The translations under genes and the position numbers were made by a program. A stretch of DNA of 64,000 bases from Paramecium sonneborni. Its lineage: Eukaryota > Ciliophora > Oligohymenophorea > Peniculida > Parameciidae. The stretch is taken from assembly GCA_905182985.1 (NCBI GenBank), contig CAJJDN010000091.1, forward strand, positions 265,085 to 329,084, in the 5' to 3' direction. The notes under the pieces were generated by a model, which did no database searches, had not been told where the DNA came from, and saw nothing but the letters and a program-made list of their open reading frames with translations. Below are positions 1 through 11,696 of this stretch, piece after piece; the stretch's first letter is position 1, and each line of letters begins with the position of its first letter.

Positions 1-298
1 TCGAAGACCCAGATCTAAAATTAGTTTGTGTATTGTTTTGAGATTAAACAATAGATGCACTAACAACTCTGATTGATCCTCTCTTTAATGAACGTATTGT
101 CATATTTTATCTGCTCATACGTGGTTCATTTACTAATTGATTCTATATTTATTTCATGTTAATACATTCATAATATCTTCTTTGACTTTCTATAAGAATG
201 ATATCTTGTAATTTGGATGCTGAATCGGATTAGGGAAAAGAACATCCGGTAAAGTATTTAATCTCATTTATTTAATATTTTTAATGATATCTTCTCAG
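1..298. other. No gene recognised at the left edge
   Basis: AT-rich sequence. A short plus frame begins with ATG near 199 (M-I-S-C-N-L-D-A-E-S-D) and could be the first exon of the relic that follows, but no clean splice joins the two. Nothing else can be supported. Confidence 0.3.
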
Positions 299-1245
299 AA
301 ATGCTACAAAGAAAGAATTCAATACTTACAACTATTAATCTTAATATTGATTGAATTAATATATACATTTACCTTCTAAAATTGTTACTATCAAATCCCA
401 GATCTATATTCTAAAAATGGATTACCCAATATCTCAAATATAAAAATATTGAAGACAAAAATGCCCACTCTTTTGCAACTCAGTAAAATGATTTTACTTG
501 GACCATTATTATTTGCTTCTTAAAAATTTATTAAGTGATTTAAATTCCTTATATTTTATGTCTTTCATCTATTCATTTTATACTGTTGGTTAAGATTATA
601 TCCAATAATAATTGAATATAATGTTTTTAGAAAATGGATTCATATTTATTAGCTATGAGATATGAATTACTTCAATGTTTTGTACTCAGACTATACTTTT
701 CAGGTAGATTAGTTTAAATCTTAAGACAATGTGAAACATATGAAATCTCTTTTGTATTACATCATCATTTTGCTTAAAAATACATACCTTGTTCTATATC
801 GAGATCGATACTATCAAAAATCAAAAAAATCATCCTGACTATCTATTTAAGTGTTCTTAGTTGTGGGTCTATCTATTTTTATTTCCCTTTTCAATTCCTT
901 TTATAGTTTACCATTTAAATAAGTATTTTTCTAACTGGAAATTACATTATTTTTTAATCTATAATCAATTATATTAACTATGATTGGTTTTAGATGATTA
1001 CTTCATCTATAAATATATCCACCTTCAAATTAAAACTTTTATAGATATGCTAAAAACTATTGAACATTTTAATTCCTTATCAAACCATTATGCAAGCTAA
1101 AAAACTACAATTTATTATCATAAATATTGGAGATTACTTTCATAGTTAAAATAAAAAAATAATTTAAGATATTTACTTCTTTTTTAACTTAAATTTTTAC
1201 TTTTTTTTTAAATATTTCAACCTCCAAAAGAAATAGCCATTTTGA
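299..1245 (+). pseudogene. Lipase maturation factor (LMF)-like membrane protein, broken frames
   Basis: Three consecutive plus frames, each free of TGA for a while, carry pieces that resemble the lipase maturation factor family of multi-pass ER proteins. The first has a hydrophobic segment and LGPLLFAS. The second has SFYTVGQ and FLENGF, like the family's VGQ..L.LE.GF region. The third has RLYFSGRLV and ISIFLTGNYIIFQ, close to the family's LTGNY.FF signature. The pieces are in family order, but they join only through frame changes near 537 and 645 where I find no GT..AG intron. I read it as a decayed gene. A badly spliced real gene is possible. The family match is from memory of motifs and is moderate. 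Confidence 0.42.
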
Positions 1246-2193
1246 AACTTGTTGTTTTATTTTACAATTTTAGAATGATATCCCAAACGGAATAGAGATC
1301 AAGCAAATTAATTGTCCATTATACAACAATAATATTAAATTATAGGTTTAAAATACTTTTTAAAAAAAATAAAATTTATCTCCAATTTAATTATAAGACA
1401 GATCGTTAAAAACAATTAAGTAACAGTATAAATTTGAATCTGCTTCAAATAATTAAAAATTGAATAATATATTTAAATATTATAATTGACTTTATTCGTG
1501 AGAGAGATTTTTTTATGAATTTTATTGAAATATTTAAATGAAAAAAAAATGTAATAAAAATTATTATAAAGACATATAACCATGATTCGATTATATCATG
1601 ATTTCACTGTTAGTAGCAAATGATTGTTTAGCTTAAATAAGGAGGTAGTTTCTAGGCAAATTGAATATTGTCAATACTATCTTAAAAATAAAAATTGAAT
1701 TGGTCATAAATTTTTAATGAATAAAAATGGTAATGATTATTTGAATAACTAAGATTTTATAAATTTATATATACCTTAAATAACCTTAGAAGCTTTATGA
1801 TTCTTGAGAATAAATACATGACAGGATTATGATTTATTATTCTTCAAAAAAACGTTCAGAATATCTTATTAATCATGATAAAAGTTTTTTTTTTTCTATC
1901 TAATTTCCTTATAGTTGTGATTGCGTTGAACTAAATTATCATCATATAAGATCATTCATTCAAACTTTAAATTTTATGTGAAAAATTATGTTCTAATAGT
2001 CAATAGGCTTTTTACCATCTTCCAAATTGCAAGGATAGAATGCAAATAGATCTGTTAAAAAGTTAATTTAAATAGTATAAAAATAGGTTAATAATATTGT
2101 ATAATATTTGATCTTAATTATTTAGTGTGCGAGAATAGAAAGATAAAAATATAGAAGAATATAATATAATGATGATGTTTTGGAAAAATAGAC
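1246..2193. other. Gene-poor AT-rich stretch
   Basis: Homopolymer-rich sequence with TGA codons scattered in all frames. It may include the decayed 3' end of the LMF-like relic to the left, but I recognise no motif. Confidence 0.35.
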
Positions 2194-3189
2194 TCATTAT
2201 TATCCATCTGCCTATTCTACCTCAGTAGTGATTCCAGAACTTAATAAGTATACTTCTTGTTTTAATTCTTCAGTATTTTCTAAATAGATAGAATGAATAA
2301 TAAATTACATAAGTAATTGAGAAATTATTATTAACGAAACTTATACAATTCTGGAATTCTAAACTCATCTAACAATTTCATTAATTCATATGCAAAATAC
2401 TTTAAAGTGATTTAATCTAAACTAACAAATTTAATCTGCTCAAAAGTAATTTCGTCATCATTTATTGATCTAAGTAAAATAAATGATTTATTAACTATAA
2501 GATAGCTCTAATGAGAACTTCTGCATGAAATTGTTTTGGAATAGAAAAGTTAGGGGAATTCTACTCAGTAAATGATATTGAATGATATCCCTTTTATCTT
2601 AAACATAATTGATAACTCTAAAATATTAATTATAAATCTCTAGTATCCTTGATAATAAATAATTAACTTACTTAATAATAAGGTAAACGTATATGATAGA
2701 TTTCTAGAGAATTAACATTTTCACTTTTTGTTTTTACCATGTCTCCTATTTTCACTATTATTTAATATTTTTAAATATACTTTATTGGGTAAGCTCATTA
2801 GCATTTTTATTCTTATCTCTTTATAATGAAATATTTAAAACTGTACCTTTTTGCTAGATAAGACCATGCTGGTTCATGAGATGCATTCACTAAAATGAAT
2901 TATAATTTGTACCAAGAACATCTGCTAAATCTTCAGCAATGTCTGCCTGAATAATTGAAATAGTAGTTGAATTAATTGTTCTAGTTATGATTATTTTTGA
3001 TTCTGGATGTAAAACATGTTTCTTTTCTTCCTCTAATCCACAAATATCTGAATAATTTTATAATTATACTGTTTCCCATATAAAATGTATTTTTTGATTA
3101 ATTAAATTATTGATGACAATCGTAAACAATGCCTTCATAGCGTCAGTTCTAATTTATTCATTTCTTTATGATTCTAGACTGCTATACAT
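2194..3189 (-). CDS. Divergent macro-domain protein
   Basis: With six introns of 23-29 nt removed, this gives a 279-residue protein ending at TGA (2194-2196). After about 90 residues comes a macro-domain pattern: SIIQADIAEDLADVLVNASHE resembles the family's V..GDIT...VDAIVNAAN strand-loop. The later stretch LCLRQKGYHSISF followed by a long helix and FVSLDQIT resembles the C-terminal half. Macro domains bind or hydrolyse ADP-ribose. Here the loop that is usually STGxFG.P is NSPNFSIP, so the ligand loop is degenerate and activity is doubtful. The chosen ATG (3187-3189) overlaps the divergent plus gene. An in-frame ATG at 3136-3138 would shorten but not remove the overlap. Family call is by pattern only. 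Confidence 0.6.
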
Positions 3190-4147
3190 ATTTATTGGGA
3201 TCATCAGTAAGAATCATTACGATATACTAGTTATATATTAAGTATTATCATATTTGTTCTATCCAAATGTTGGTTATGGATCTGGTAGAAGAAGATTATC
3301 TTAAGCTCTTTGGAGTCCACCAACTGAAGGAGTTATTCATAATTTAGTAGAAATAGATTTGACAAACACTATGAAATATCTATCTTCATAACAAGCAAAG
3401 TAAATAAATAAACAATAATTCATTCAGAGATTCACGTGTTACATTAACTCATATTTGTATAAGAGCAATAGCTGAATGTATTAATGCTAGTAGAAAGAAA
3501 ATATGTGGAAAAATTGTATTTGGAAAGTTTGTTGAATTTCCTACAATTGATATTTCATGCTTAGTAAACATTGGTGAAGGAGATGATTTAGCAGCATTAT
3601 TAGTTTAAAATGCTGACAAGAAAACCTTTGAAGATATTGCAGAATATATTAATGGCAAAGCTAAATTAGCTAAATAGGGTAAGGATGAAGAACATTAATA
3701 AAGATCAGGATTATTAAAATATCTTCCTCCTTTGTAATTATTATTATTTTATATTTATAGTGTTATTAGTTTACTAATTTAAGTCACATCTTTTCTAACA
3801 TATAATTTAGGAATCACAATCAAAGCATTAGGTTTAAAAAAAGATTGCTTTGGAGTAGCTACTGTAACTTCTATAGGAACTCTTGGATTTAAAAATGCCA
3901 TTGCTCCATTCACTCCAATGATGAGAAATCTATTGATTGTCACTGTTAATTAAATTGTAGATAAAGCACTTGTTAAAGATGGATAAATTGTTATTGCCCC
4001 TACATTTTAATTAAACTTTTGCACTGATCATAGATTCTTAGATGGTGGAGCTATCGTTAAATCAAATAAAGTGGTAATCTTATTCAATTTAATATTATTC
4101 AGTTATATGATGTATTTGAAAATCCAGATAAATATGCAAGAAAATGA
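3113..4147 (+). CDS. 2-oxoacid dehydrogenase E2 acyltransferase-domain protein with membrane segments
   Basis: Three introns (3400-3427, 3734-3760, 4074-4102) give 316 residues ending at TGA 4145-4147. The core resembles the catalytic domain of dihydrolipoamide acyltransferases. It begins with a W.PP.EGVIHNLVEIDLTN motif typical of the domain start, and near the end carries TDHRFLDGGAIV, which corresponds to the catalytic DHR.vDGA motif. No lipoyl domain or E1/E3-binding domain precedes it. Instead there are hydrophobic stretches, an N-terminal one encoded at 3113-3260 and one near residue 180, suggesting a membrane anchor. This stand-alone layout differs from canonical mitochondrial E2, so the acyl acceptor is unknown. 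The ATG at 3113 overlaps the macro gene by 77 bp, so the true start may be later. Confidence 0.62.
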
Positions 4148-4178
4148 TAATATTAAATAAAAATTATTTATTTCATAT

Positions 4179-5174
4179 TCATATGCAATTTTCTAACAAG
4201 CATTAAGGACAATATGCAACCTTCTTTTATATATTATTATCTAAAATAAAATAAAAACTACAAGCTACAGTCTTGCACTTCTCAATTTAATACCTTTTTG
4301 CTATCTCCTTCACTTGATTTATTAATAATTTTTATTTTAATAGAGTTCCAAAATTTACATCACTAAAATGCTATAGTGTCTTTTATTATTGTGAATATCC
4401 ACATAAACAACTTAAAATAGGAATTTACAATTGTAATTGACTAAAAAATAAAGATTATAAACAATCTTCATGATATGCATGGGAACAATTTAAGAATATT
4501 GTGATTCCACCTATATATTTTTAACAGAAAAAACAACTTTGTATAGATGATATCGCTTAAGAAATAGATGAATTCTCTAAATTACAGTTTTCTTAGTAGC
4601 AAGTAGTTTCAATTACAGAAGTGACTAATGATTATTATGAAAATAAAGTTTATTTTTATTATGTTTTTTTTAATGCCTCTATTTAACTTTTTTTTGCTTA
4701 ACCTAATGCCTCTAAAAGCTTTCTTATTAATTTATTTTAATCTTCTTAATTTAAAGTAGATTGATCTCTAGACTCAAGATAAGCAGTATAGATAGTTTCA
4801 GTTCCAAATTTTTCTTTTGTATTTTAAAATTATTTTAATTACTCGTCTACTTTTCTGAATTCCTATTAGAGAAGTTAATAAGTTTTCTAAAAATCCTCTA
4901 GATCCTTCATTTAAGTATATGTGGCTTAGAGTGATATCACATTAATAGTTAGAACTTCTTTATTCTAAATTCTTTTACTAAATTAACCAAAAGTTTCATT
5001 GAAATAACAAACTTATCCATTGCTAACTACCAAAACATCCTCATCTCGTTTATTTTGTTATAAAATTTTTTAATAAACTTGATCATCCTTATTACATAAT
5101 TCACTCTTACTCTACCCTGTCTTTGACTAAAAATTAACTTACATTTCGTTGTTCCGTAAAAAATTCAAACTCAT
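4179..5174 (-). CDS. RING-finger plus half-IBR protein (RING1)
   Basis: Intronless 331-residue frame, ATG 5172-5174, TGA 4179-4181. The first half is charged and Gln-rich and predicts coiled coil. A RING-type zinc site follows around residue 205: CFFC, then NCSHAYHEDC, then CLCG. Near the C-terminus comes a second zinc-ligand set, C-x4-C, about 16 residues, then YCPQC, resembling the second half of an IBR domain. The protein ends a few residues later, so the catalytic RING2 of RBR ligases is absent. Two paralogs lie at 8861-9934 and 11697-12578. Expected role: E3 ubiquitin (or ubiquitin-like) ligase. This is inference from zinc-ligand spacing. Confidence 0.72.
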
Positions 5175-6430
5175 TTATAATATATAAAATAATTTATTTT
5201 TTATATAATTTAAGTTTAATAAAAAGCATAAAGATATTTTATTCTAGATAGAATTTATCAAAATTAGGAATAATAGATACATATTATCATCTTTCTTGAC
5301 TCAAAATAAATAATAATTTAATAAAGTATTATTAATCTAGAACCTTTTATTGATGATTTGATTAAGAGCTTATAAAATTGGAATTGAGCATAAAACTGAT
5401 TTGAGACATTATATGATGATTGTTATTTAATTCATCAACAAATTAATGGAGTATTTAAAAAGGAAATAAGAAACAACTTAATAGTAAAAACCTTTTTTAA
5501 TTTTCAAAGTTGAATTCCATTCTAAAATTATCAATAGTAATAATAACGAATGGTAAAAAGGATATTCCAATAAATTATAAATTAATTTATTTGCTTATCA
5601 AGAGAACTTTTATATCTAATTTCATCATATCATCAACAACTATTTATTTATTATTAGTGTATTATTTTCTTTGTAATTTGATTTTAGTTTGACATTATCT
5701 GGAAATTCTATTAATCATCATAGAATTTTATAAAATAAGTTAGCACATTTAAAAAAAATAAATAGAGAGGAGAATCAAATTTATTCTCCATTAAGAAGAA
5801 CATTTATAAAATTCCAATTTTAAGCTTAACCTAGTTTATAGAAATCTTTATTTCTCATTATTTTGATACACTCAATTATTACTATATGAATTAAGTTCCA
5901 AAATTTATAAAGTGTTTCATAAAGCTTTATTTGAGAGTAAAAGAGTTTTCTTGAGTAATCCTTAAAAATAGTTGCTTATTATATAAGTTTTAGGTAGTTT
6001 GAAAGGGCTTTGCATCTTTTAATTTTTTGATTACTTAAGTTAGATCACTGAAAAAGAGATTTTTAATTTGAGCACCTTCTTAAGAGCATCTATTAGTATA
6101 AGAATCAGGACTACAATTTTTAGTTGATAAAGACCCATTTATTAGAAATTGAGTTTCAAAAGATTTACAGAAAAAATTCCACTAATTTTAAATAATTTTT
6201 AATTCTATATATCAATCAATACTGTAAATATATTAGAGCAAGTTTTTACGATCTAGTTTTTGAATTTTAAAGTTCCATTTCAGTCTTAAATTATATAAAA
6301 ATTATATTTTTCTTAACAAAATAATTGGTAAAGATCAAAAAAATCTTAACATTTTCCATAGTGAAATATCCTAAACTATTATTTTTTATTATTAATATAT
6401 TAAAATATTAATTAAATAAGAGAATCTTTA
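5175..6430. other. 1.25 kb with fragmentary open frames, no gene supported
   Basis: Several plus-strand stretches of 30-65 codons without TGA occur, for example LYDDCYLIHQQINGVF near 5420 and a longer one from about 5930 to 6125. They lie in different frames, with TGA between them and no clear introns. They may be remnants of a decayed gene or chance open frames. No motif is recognised. Confidence 0.35.
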
Positions 6431-8744
6431 ATGAGTAAATAGAAAAATAAAATATGCATAATAGAAAACGAATTCAAATCTAATACTGAAATGAAGTAAT
6501 TTGCAGACATGTAAACTTATTTTTTACAAGTAGAATTTAATTTTAGCATAGGCTGATAAAAAAGAATTAAAATAAATTAATGGTAATTCCATTGAAACAA
6601 CAGAAAAAGCTTAAAACGTACATCTTTCATAAAAAAATTTATAAAATAAAGAAATTAAGAAATATGTAGAAGGTAATAATTTAAATTAGACAAATATTCC
6701 TTAAGCTTTAATAAAAGAATTTAAACAAATGGAATTTAAAAAGTTTAAAATTGACTTTAAAGATTAAATAATTGACCAATAAAATGAGCTATTAATATAA
6801 GATAATAATTCTTTGAAATCTATTTAATAAAAGTCGTAATAAAGAGTTTAAAAAGCTTCATAAAACGTAAAAAATAATGACTGCTACCAAGATCAAAGAA
6901 ATAATTAGAAAAATTCTCTAAAATCAAAATTCGCACATAAAGAACCTGATAATGATTTATTATAAATAAAAATATAAGAAGAATAAACAATAATGCAAAA
7001 AGAAGAATTAGATAAAAGAATATAGATGGAATCACGAAACTCCATGAAGTATATTCAAGATTTGAAAATTTTTAATGAATAGTTATCCTATTATAAACAA
7101 TAAACTATTTAAAGGGATTCATAGTTGAAATAACTTATTGAAGATTTAAAAAAATAATAATTAGAAAATGTTTAGATGAAAGAATTAAAGGAAAATTAAA
7201 TTATTTAACATATAAAGGTTCTAGAAAACAAATGTCAAAAAATTTCAGAGAATAATGTGAATCTTGCTTCAAATTGGGAATCATATGTTTAATAAATAAA
7301 TTTATATCTGATGTATATTGACGAAGAACTTAAAAAGAAAGTCATAGAATTAAAAAATTATATATAAATTTAAACTAATTCTAAATCAAAAACAGTGAAT
7401 AAAAAGCAAAATTTTGAAAATAAATAAATCAATACAAAATTTTAGGAAAATTACCAAAAGTAAGTTGAAGATTAAATAAAAAATTTGTAGCAAAAGAAAG
7501 AAAAAGTAGATTAATAATATTAAGAAAAAGAATTTGATTTTAATTATATGAAAAAACTTTATGAAAATGAAATTGATAATTATAGAAAAGTAATAAATAA
7601 AAAATAAAACTAAATATAAAATCTTAATTATGATTATTTATAAAACGAATCTAAACTTAATGAAGAATTGTAAAATGCAACTCAGAGTGAAAAAATATGT
7701 AGAGAAGAAATATAAAAGCTAGAAAAGAGAAAAGAAATAAATTAAGATGAGATTGAGTAAATCTCAGTAGTATGTTAAAAAAAAATTTAGGAATATCAAG
7801 ATCAAATCAATAAGGGAGATAAATATTTAAATTTTTTAAAAGAATAAAAGAATGTTATAAAAAATTAAAAAAAGGACAAAATATTAAAATAAAAAACTGA
7901 ATACCATTTGGAGATGTTTGAAATAGAAAATTAATTAAACATATCATAAATATCAATAGGATTATTTTAAAATGAAATTTCCATTGATGAAATTTATGAT
8001 TAAGACAAGAAAGTAATGACCCTATAAAAATTTAACATCAGATATTTAAAGGATAATATTTGGAATAATACTATATTTTAAACATTATAGCTTTAGGATG
8101 ATATTCAATCATCAGGAAAAATGTAATAGGAAGATTAATAGAGCTTAATCAATTCTGGACTTTAATTAAAAAATCAATAAATTAACGCTTTTAGTGAGTA
8201 ATTAAATAGTGAAGATGAAAAAATTTATTTTACATAAACAAAAAATATTAGAAAAACATATCCAAGATTGTATATTTTTCCCACTCATTTTATAGAATAA
8301 TTCAAATAATATTTTGAATCTAATAAAGAAAATTGTATAAGCTTGATTTTAAAATACCTAAAAGATTATTAAGCAATTTAATATCAATTTCAGATGATTT
8401 ACAAAAAGATAGCTTTTATAATAAATTAAGAGAATTAACATTATTATATAGTTACTGTTCATTTAGAAAATCTACTCATTATAATTTATGATTCTTTTCC
8501 TTAATAAATAAATAAATATAACTAGATTTTATCTTGCTTAAATTATTTATTCAGTACTATCCTCAAATAAAAAACAGAGTTTGATTTACATATTAGTCCC
8601 ACATTCCCCATTTAAAATGATATTAACAAAACGAGCTATTATGCTTGTATTGCTCTTGAGTATTATAGTTAGAATTAAATCCATAAAAAATACAAAAGTT
8701 ATGAAGAAATTTCAGCTATTTTATAAAATAGTATAAAAAAATGA
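6431..8744 (+). CDS. Ulp1/C48-type protease paralog lacking the catalytic Cys (ULP-A)
   Basis: A TGA-free frame of about 730 codons runs from about 6495 to TGA 8742-8744. Its first two thirds are Lys/Glu/Gln/Asn-rich coiled coil. The last third aligns with the Ulp1-type SUMO protease encoded next door (ULP-B). The catalytic His is in NQHYYIVTV, the Asp in IYDSFP, and a Gln in PIQND. Where ULP-B has S-C-G, this copy has K-T-S (NKTSYYACIALEYY), so the nucleophile is replaced by Thr. The ATG at 6431 is in another frame, and no GT..AG intron of the right phase joins it to the long frame, so the N-terminus is unresolved. Likely a non-catalytic SUMO- or ubiquitin-like-binding pseudo-enzyme, or an early pseudogene, although the long clean frame suggests it is maintained. 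Confidence 0.68.
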
Positions 8745-8860
8745 AGCAGATTATAAAGGAATGATAATTTTGATATTATATATTGATAGAAAAGTAATTT
8801 TTATTTATTTATTTCAAAAAATTATTTGTATTATGTTATAAATTCATATTAAAACTAATT

Positions 8861-9934
8861 TCACATTAAACATTATGGACAAAATGATGAATTTCTTTAT
8901 TATTTTTCATCGTAGTAGTAAAAAAAATTGCAATTTTTATTTTAGCAATTTAAAAACTTTTAAGGGTATACAGATTTAATATAATTCAATTAATTTAAAT
9001 CTAGTTTTAACTTTAAAATTTAAGCTTTTGTAGTATCATGGATAAGCTTTAATAATTATGGTTTTATGGATTTTTAACATAAGCATTTAAGTTTTGGTTA
9101 ATTTAAATAGCATTAAGATTCTACTAAATGTATTAAACAATCATGGTGGAAGGAATGTTAACATGAAATCATAATACAATCATCATCTATATTTTATTAG
9201 CAAAAATAGCAAATTTAACTAAATGTTATTGATACTTAAAAATCAATAATTGAACTTTATTTTTTTTTCAAAATATCAATCTATTATTAAAGTTGCTCGA
9301 TTAAATTTTAGATATGATATTATTATTGTTCAATATTTTCGTAATTACTTGCCGTTTATGTAATTGACTCTACTAAATTTTTTTCAACTTACTTTTTCTG
9401 ATGCCTTACATTTTCTTATGATTCCAATTAAATTTTTTGTTATTCTATATTCTTATCCCTTTCTTAAATAATATTTTAGAGATTTATAATCTCTTTTTTC
9501 TTTTAAGTTAACTCTTCAAAATATCTTTTATTTTACTCTTCAATTTAATTTTTCTGATTGCTTTCATTTTCATTTAATTCCAATTAAATTTTTTGTTATG
9601 CTATAGTCTTATTCCTTTCTTAAATAGTATTTTGGAGATTTATAATCTCTTTTTTAATTTAAGTTAATTCTTCATTATATCTTTTATTTTACTTTTCCAC
9701 TTTATCAAAATCTGCCAATTTCTCAATTATTTCTTTTATGGAAAACACTTATAAAATTTGGATATCATTTGGCTTGGTTTTTCTGAAAAATTGATTGTCT
9801 TATAAAAGAGACTCTTCATAAAAAATTACAATCTCATTTTATTTCTTCTCTATTAAGTTTGCTACAAAATTATAAATATCTTTAGGGAGCCTATCAAACT
9901 AATAATCTAACAATTGATTTTTGTATTCAAACAT
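8861..9934 (-). CDS. RING-finger plus half-IBR coiled-coil protein (RING2)
   Basis: Intronless, 357 residues, ATG 9932-9934, TGA 8861-8863. About residues 80-185 hold two tandem copies of a roughly 52-residue coiled-coil unit (QNKRY.EELTQ.KKEIINLQN). Further coiled coil follows. A RING-type site is encoded around 9100-9230 (CYFC, ISCQHSFHHDC, KCLC). The last residues carry NC-x4-C, about 16 residues, then CPQC, then stop. Architecture and zinc spacing match RING1 and RING3. The gene converges with ULP-A, with 116 bp between the stops. The opposite strand is also open here but is only a shadow. Predicted E3-type ligase. Confidence 0.75.
9376..9697 (-). repeat. Tandem duplication of a ~156-bp coiled-coil unit inside RING2
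   Basis: Two adjacent direct copies of about 156 bp, clearly diverged by point changes, both containing the minus-strand coding for KKEIINLQN and QQKIQLE. The length is a multiple of three, so the frame is kept and the coiled coil is lengthened by one unit. Boundaries are approximate. Confidence 0.7.
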
Positions 9935-10105
9935 ATAAGTTTACATTTATATATTTAATATTATTTAATTTATTTTCTATTATCAACTAATATAATTTTA
10001 AAAATATTTCCTTTTACATTCTATATTTTTTTTTTCTAATAATCATCTAATCTAATTTAGATTAACTTTATTTTATAATTTTTTATATATTTAACATATT
10101 TTTTA

Positions 10106-11668
10106 ATGAATTAACCTGAAAATTAATAAGAATAAAAGTAAATCAAAATTGATGAAGTAGTATTTCTAACCTCATAAGAATTTCGAAAATTTATTTAATA
10201 AAACGTCTCTGACTAATAAGAAGAAATTATTATGAATTAAAATTCAAAGCAATCAAAAAATTCATAGAGTTTTATTTAAAATAGAAAATTGTTAAATCCT
10301 TCATAAGAAAACTAGATAAAATATTTTTAATTTATTGATGAAGAATATTAAAAGTTATAAATCCCTTGTTCAAATAAGTTAAAAAATTATAAACTTGAAC
10401 ATAAAGATGATAAATTAGATTACTAATAAAATGATTTAAAATAAGAATAAATGAAGTAAAAGTAAAGTAAAAATCAAATAAATCATCTTATATGTTAAAC
10501 AGATAATTAGAAATAGATTAGTGAATAAAATAATTAATCAGAAAAAGTAGTTCCTACAAAAAATAAAGCAATTAAAATTATAGAATAAGAAATATAGTAG
10601 ATATAATCAAATAATAAAGTTAATTAAAATCAGAATAGAATTATAGAAGAAATTTAAGAAAATAAATCTTTGAATAATTGTTAAGAAATCGTAAAAGAAT
10701 AATAATAGAATTAAATTATTCAACCTATTTAACTATAATTTTAGGAATAAAATCAAAATAAAAAGCTTAAAAAATATGAAAGATATGATGAGATTAGGGA
10801 TGAATAAAATTAATTAGTTTTACAATTAAGAAAATTTGAAATTAAGATTTTTTAAAATGATAATTAAGTATAAACAATAAGAAATGAAAATTTTGAAGAG
10901 TATTATTAATTCTCATTAGATTTGGAGAAATAAAAAAATTGTATTTCTGATTCCAGATTTCCATTAATAAGATTTAATTAGGAAATTGGATTAAAGGATA
11001 AGTAGATTTTAATAAATTCAAAATTATTTGTAACAAGTTCAATAATTAATGCTTATGCAAATTACCTTTAAGCTGTAGATGAGAATTATTATTTTTCCCT
11101 AAAATCAAAAGAAAGAAAAAAGCATTAAAGATTGTTTATATTTAGATCAGATTTTTTAACAAATTGTAATTTAAAAGACTATCATTTGTCAGACTAAAAT
11201 AATAAAAAAAAACTAATATATTTAATGTTAGACTATTTGAAAAGCTTCAAAAATATCTAATATTAATTTTGGTTAATCTACAAGAAAATTGCATTTATTG
11301 TAAACTAAAATAATTTACATTGGTATTTAGCAGTTTTGGATATTTAGGATGGATGTTTAAAAATTTATGATTCCATCCCAAAGGAAGCCTTTTATTATAG
11401 TTAACTTAAGAATTTATTGTAATTCTTGTTTTCATATATTTCCTTAAAGTCATTATAATTTAATATCTTTGTTTGTCCAACTTGGATTAAATAAAAAGAT
11501 TATTATTCGTGTGGTTATCATACTTGCTTAGCTCTAGAATATTTGAGTTAAAATGAAGCAAATAGTTAACCTTTAACAAAAGAAAAGATTTAAGATATTT
11601 TGATAGAATTGCTATTAAAGGAAGAGCCTGGAAAACTAGAGAATTTTTCATTTGATGATCAATAATGA
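10106..11668 (+). CDS. Ulp1-type SUMO protease, C48 family (ULP-B)
   Basis: Intronless, 520 residues, ATG 10106-10108, TGA 11666-11668. The N-terminal half is low-complexity Gln/Asn/Lys/Glu with coiled-coil tendency. The C-terminal about 200 residues form a C48 (Ulp1/SENP) domain with the full catalytic set: His in LHWYLAV, Asp in IYDSIP, Gln in IQQKD, and Cys in YYSCGYHTC. These enzymes cleave SUMO or other ubiquitin-like proteins from precursors and targets. It is the catalytically complete paralog of ULP-A. It ends 28 bp from the end of the convergent RING3 gene. The specific modifier cannot be told from the sequence. Confidence 0.85.
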
Positions 11669-11696
11669 TTATTTTTGTAATATATTGAATTCAAAT

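Noticed and set aside
8746..9330. Apparent plus-strand continuation of ULP-A past two in-frame TGA codons, suggesting readthrough or Trp recoding
   Set aside because: The opposite strand encodes the well-supported RING2 protein over the same bases; the plus frame is its shadow. ULP-A simply stops at 8744.
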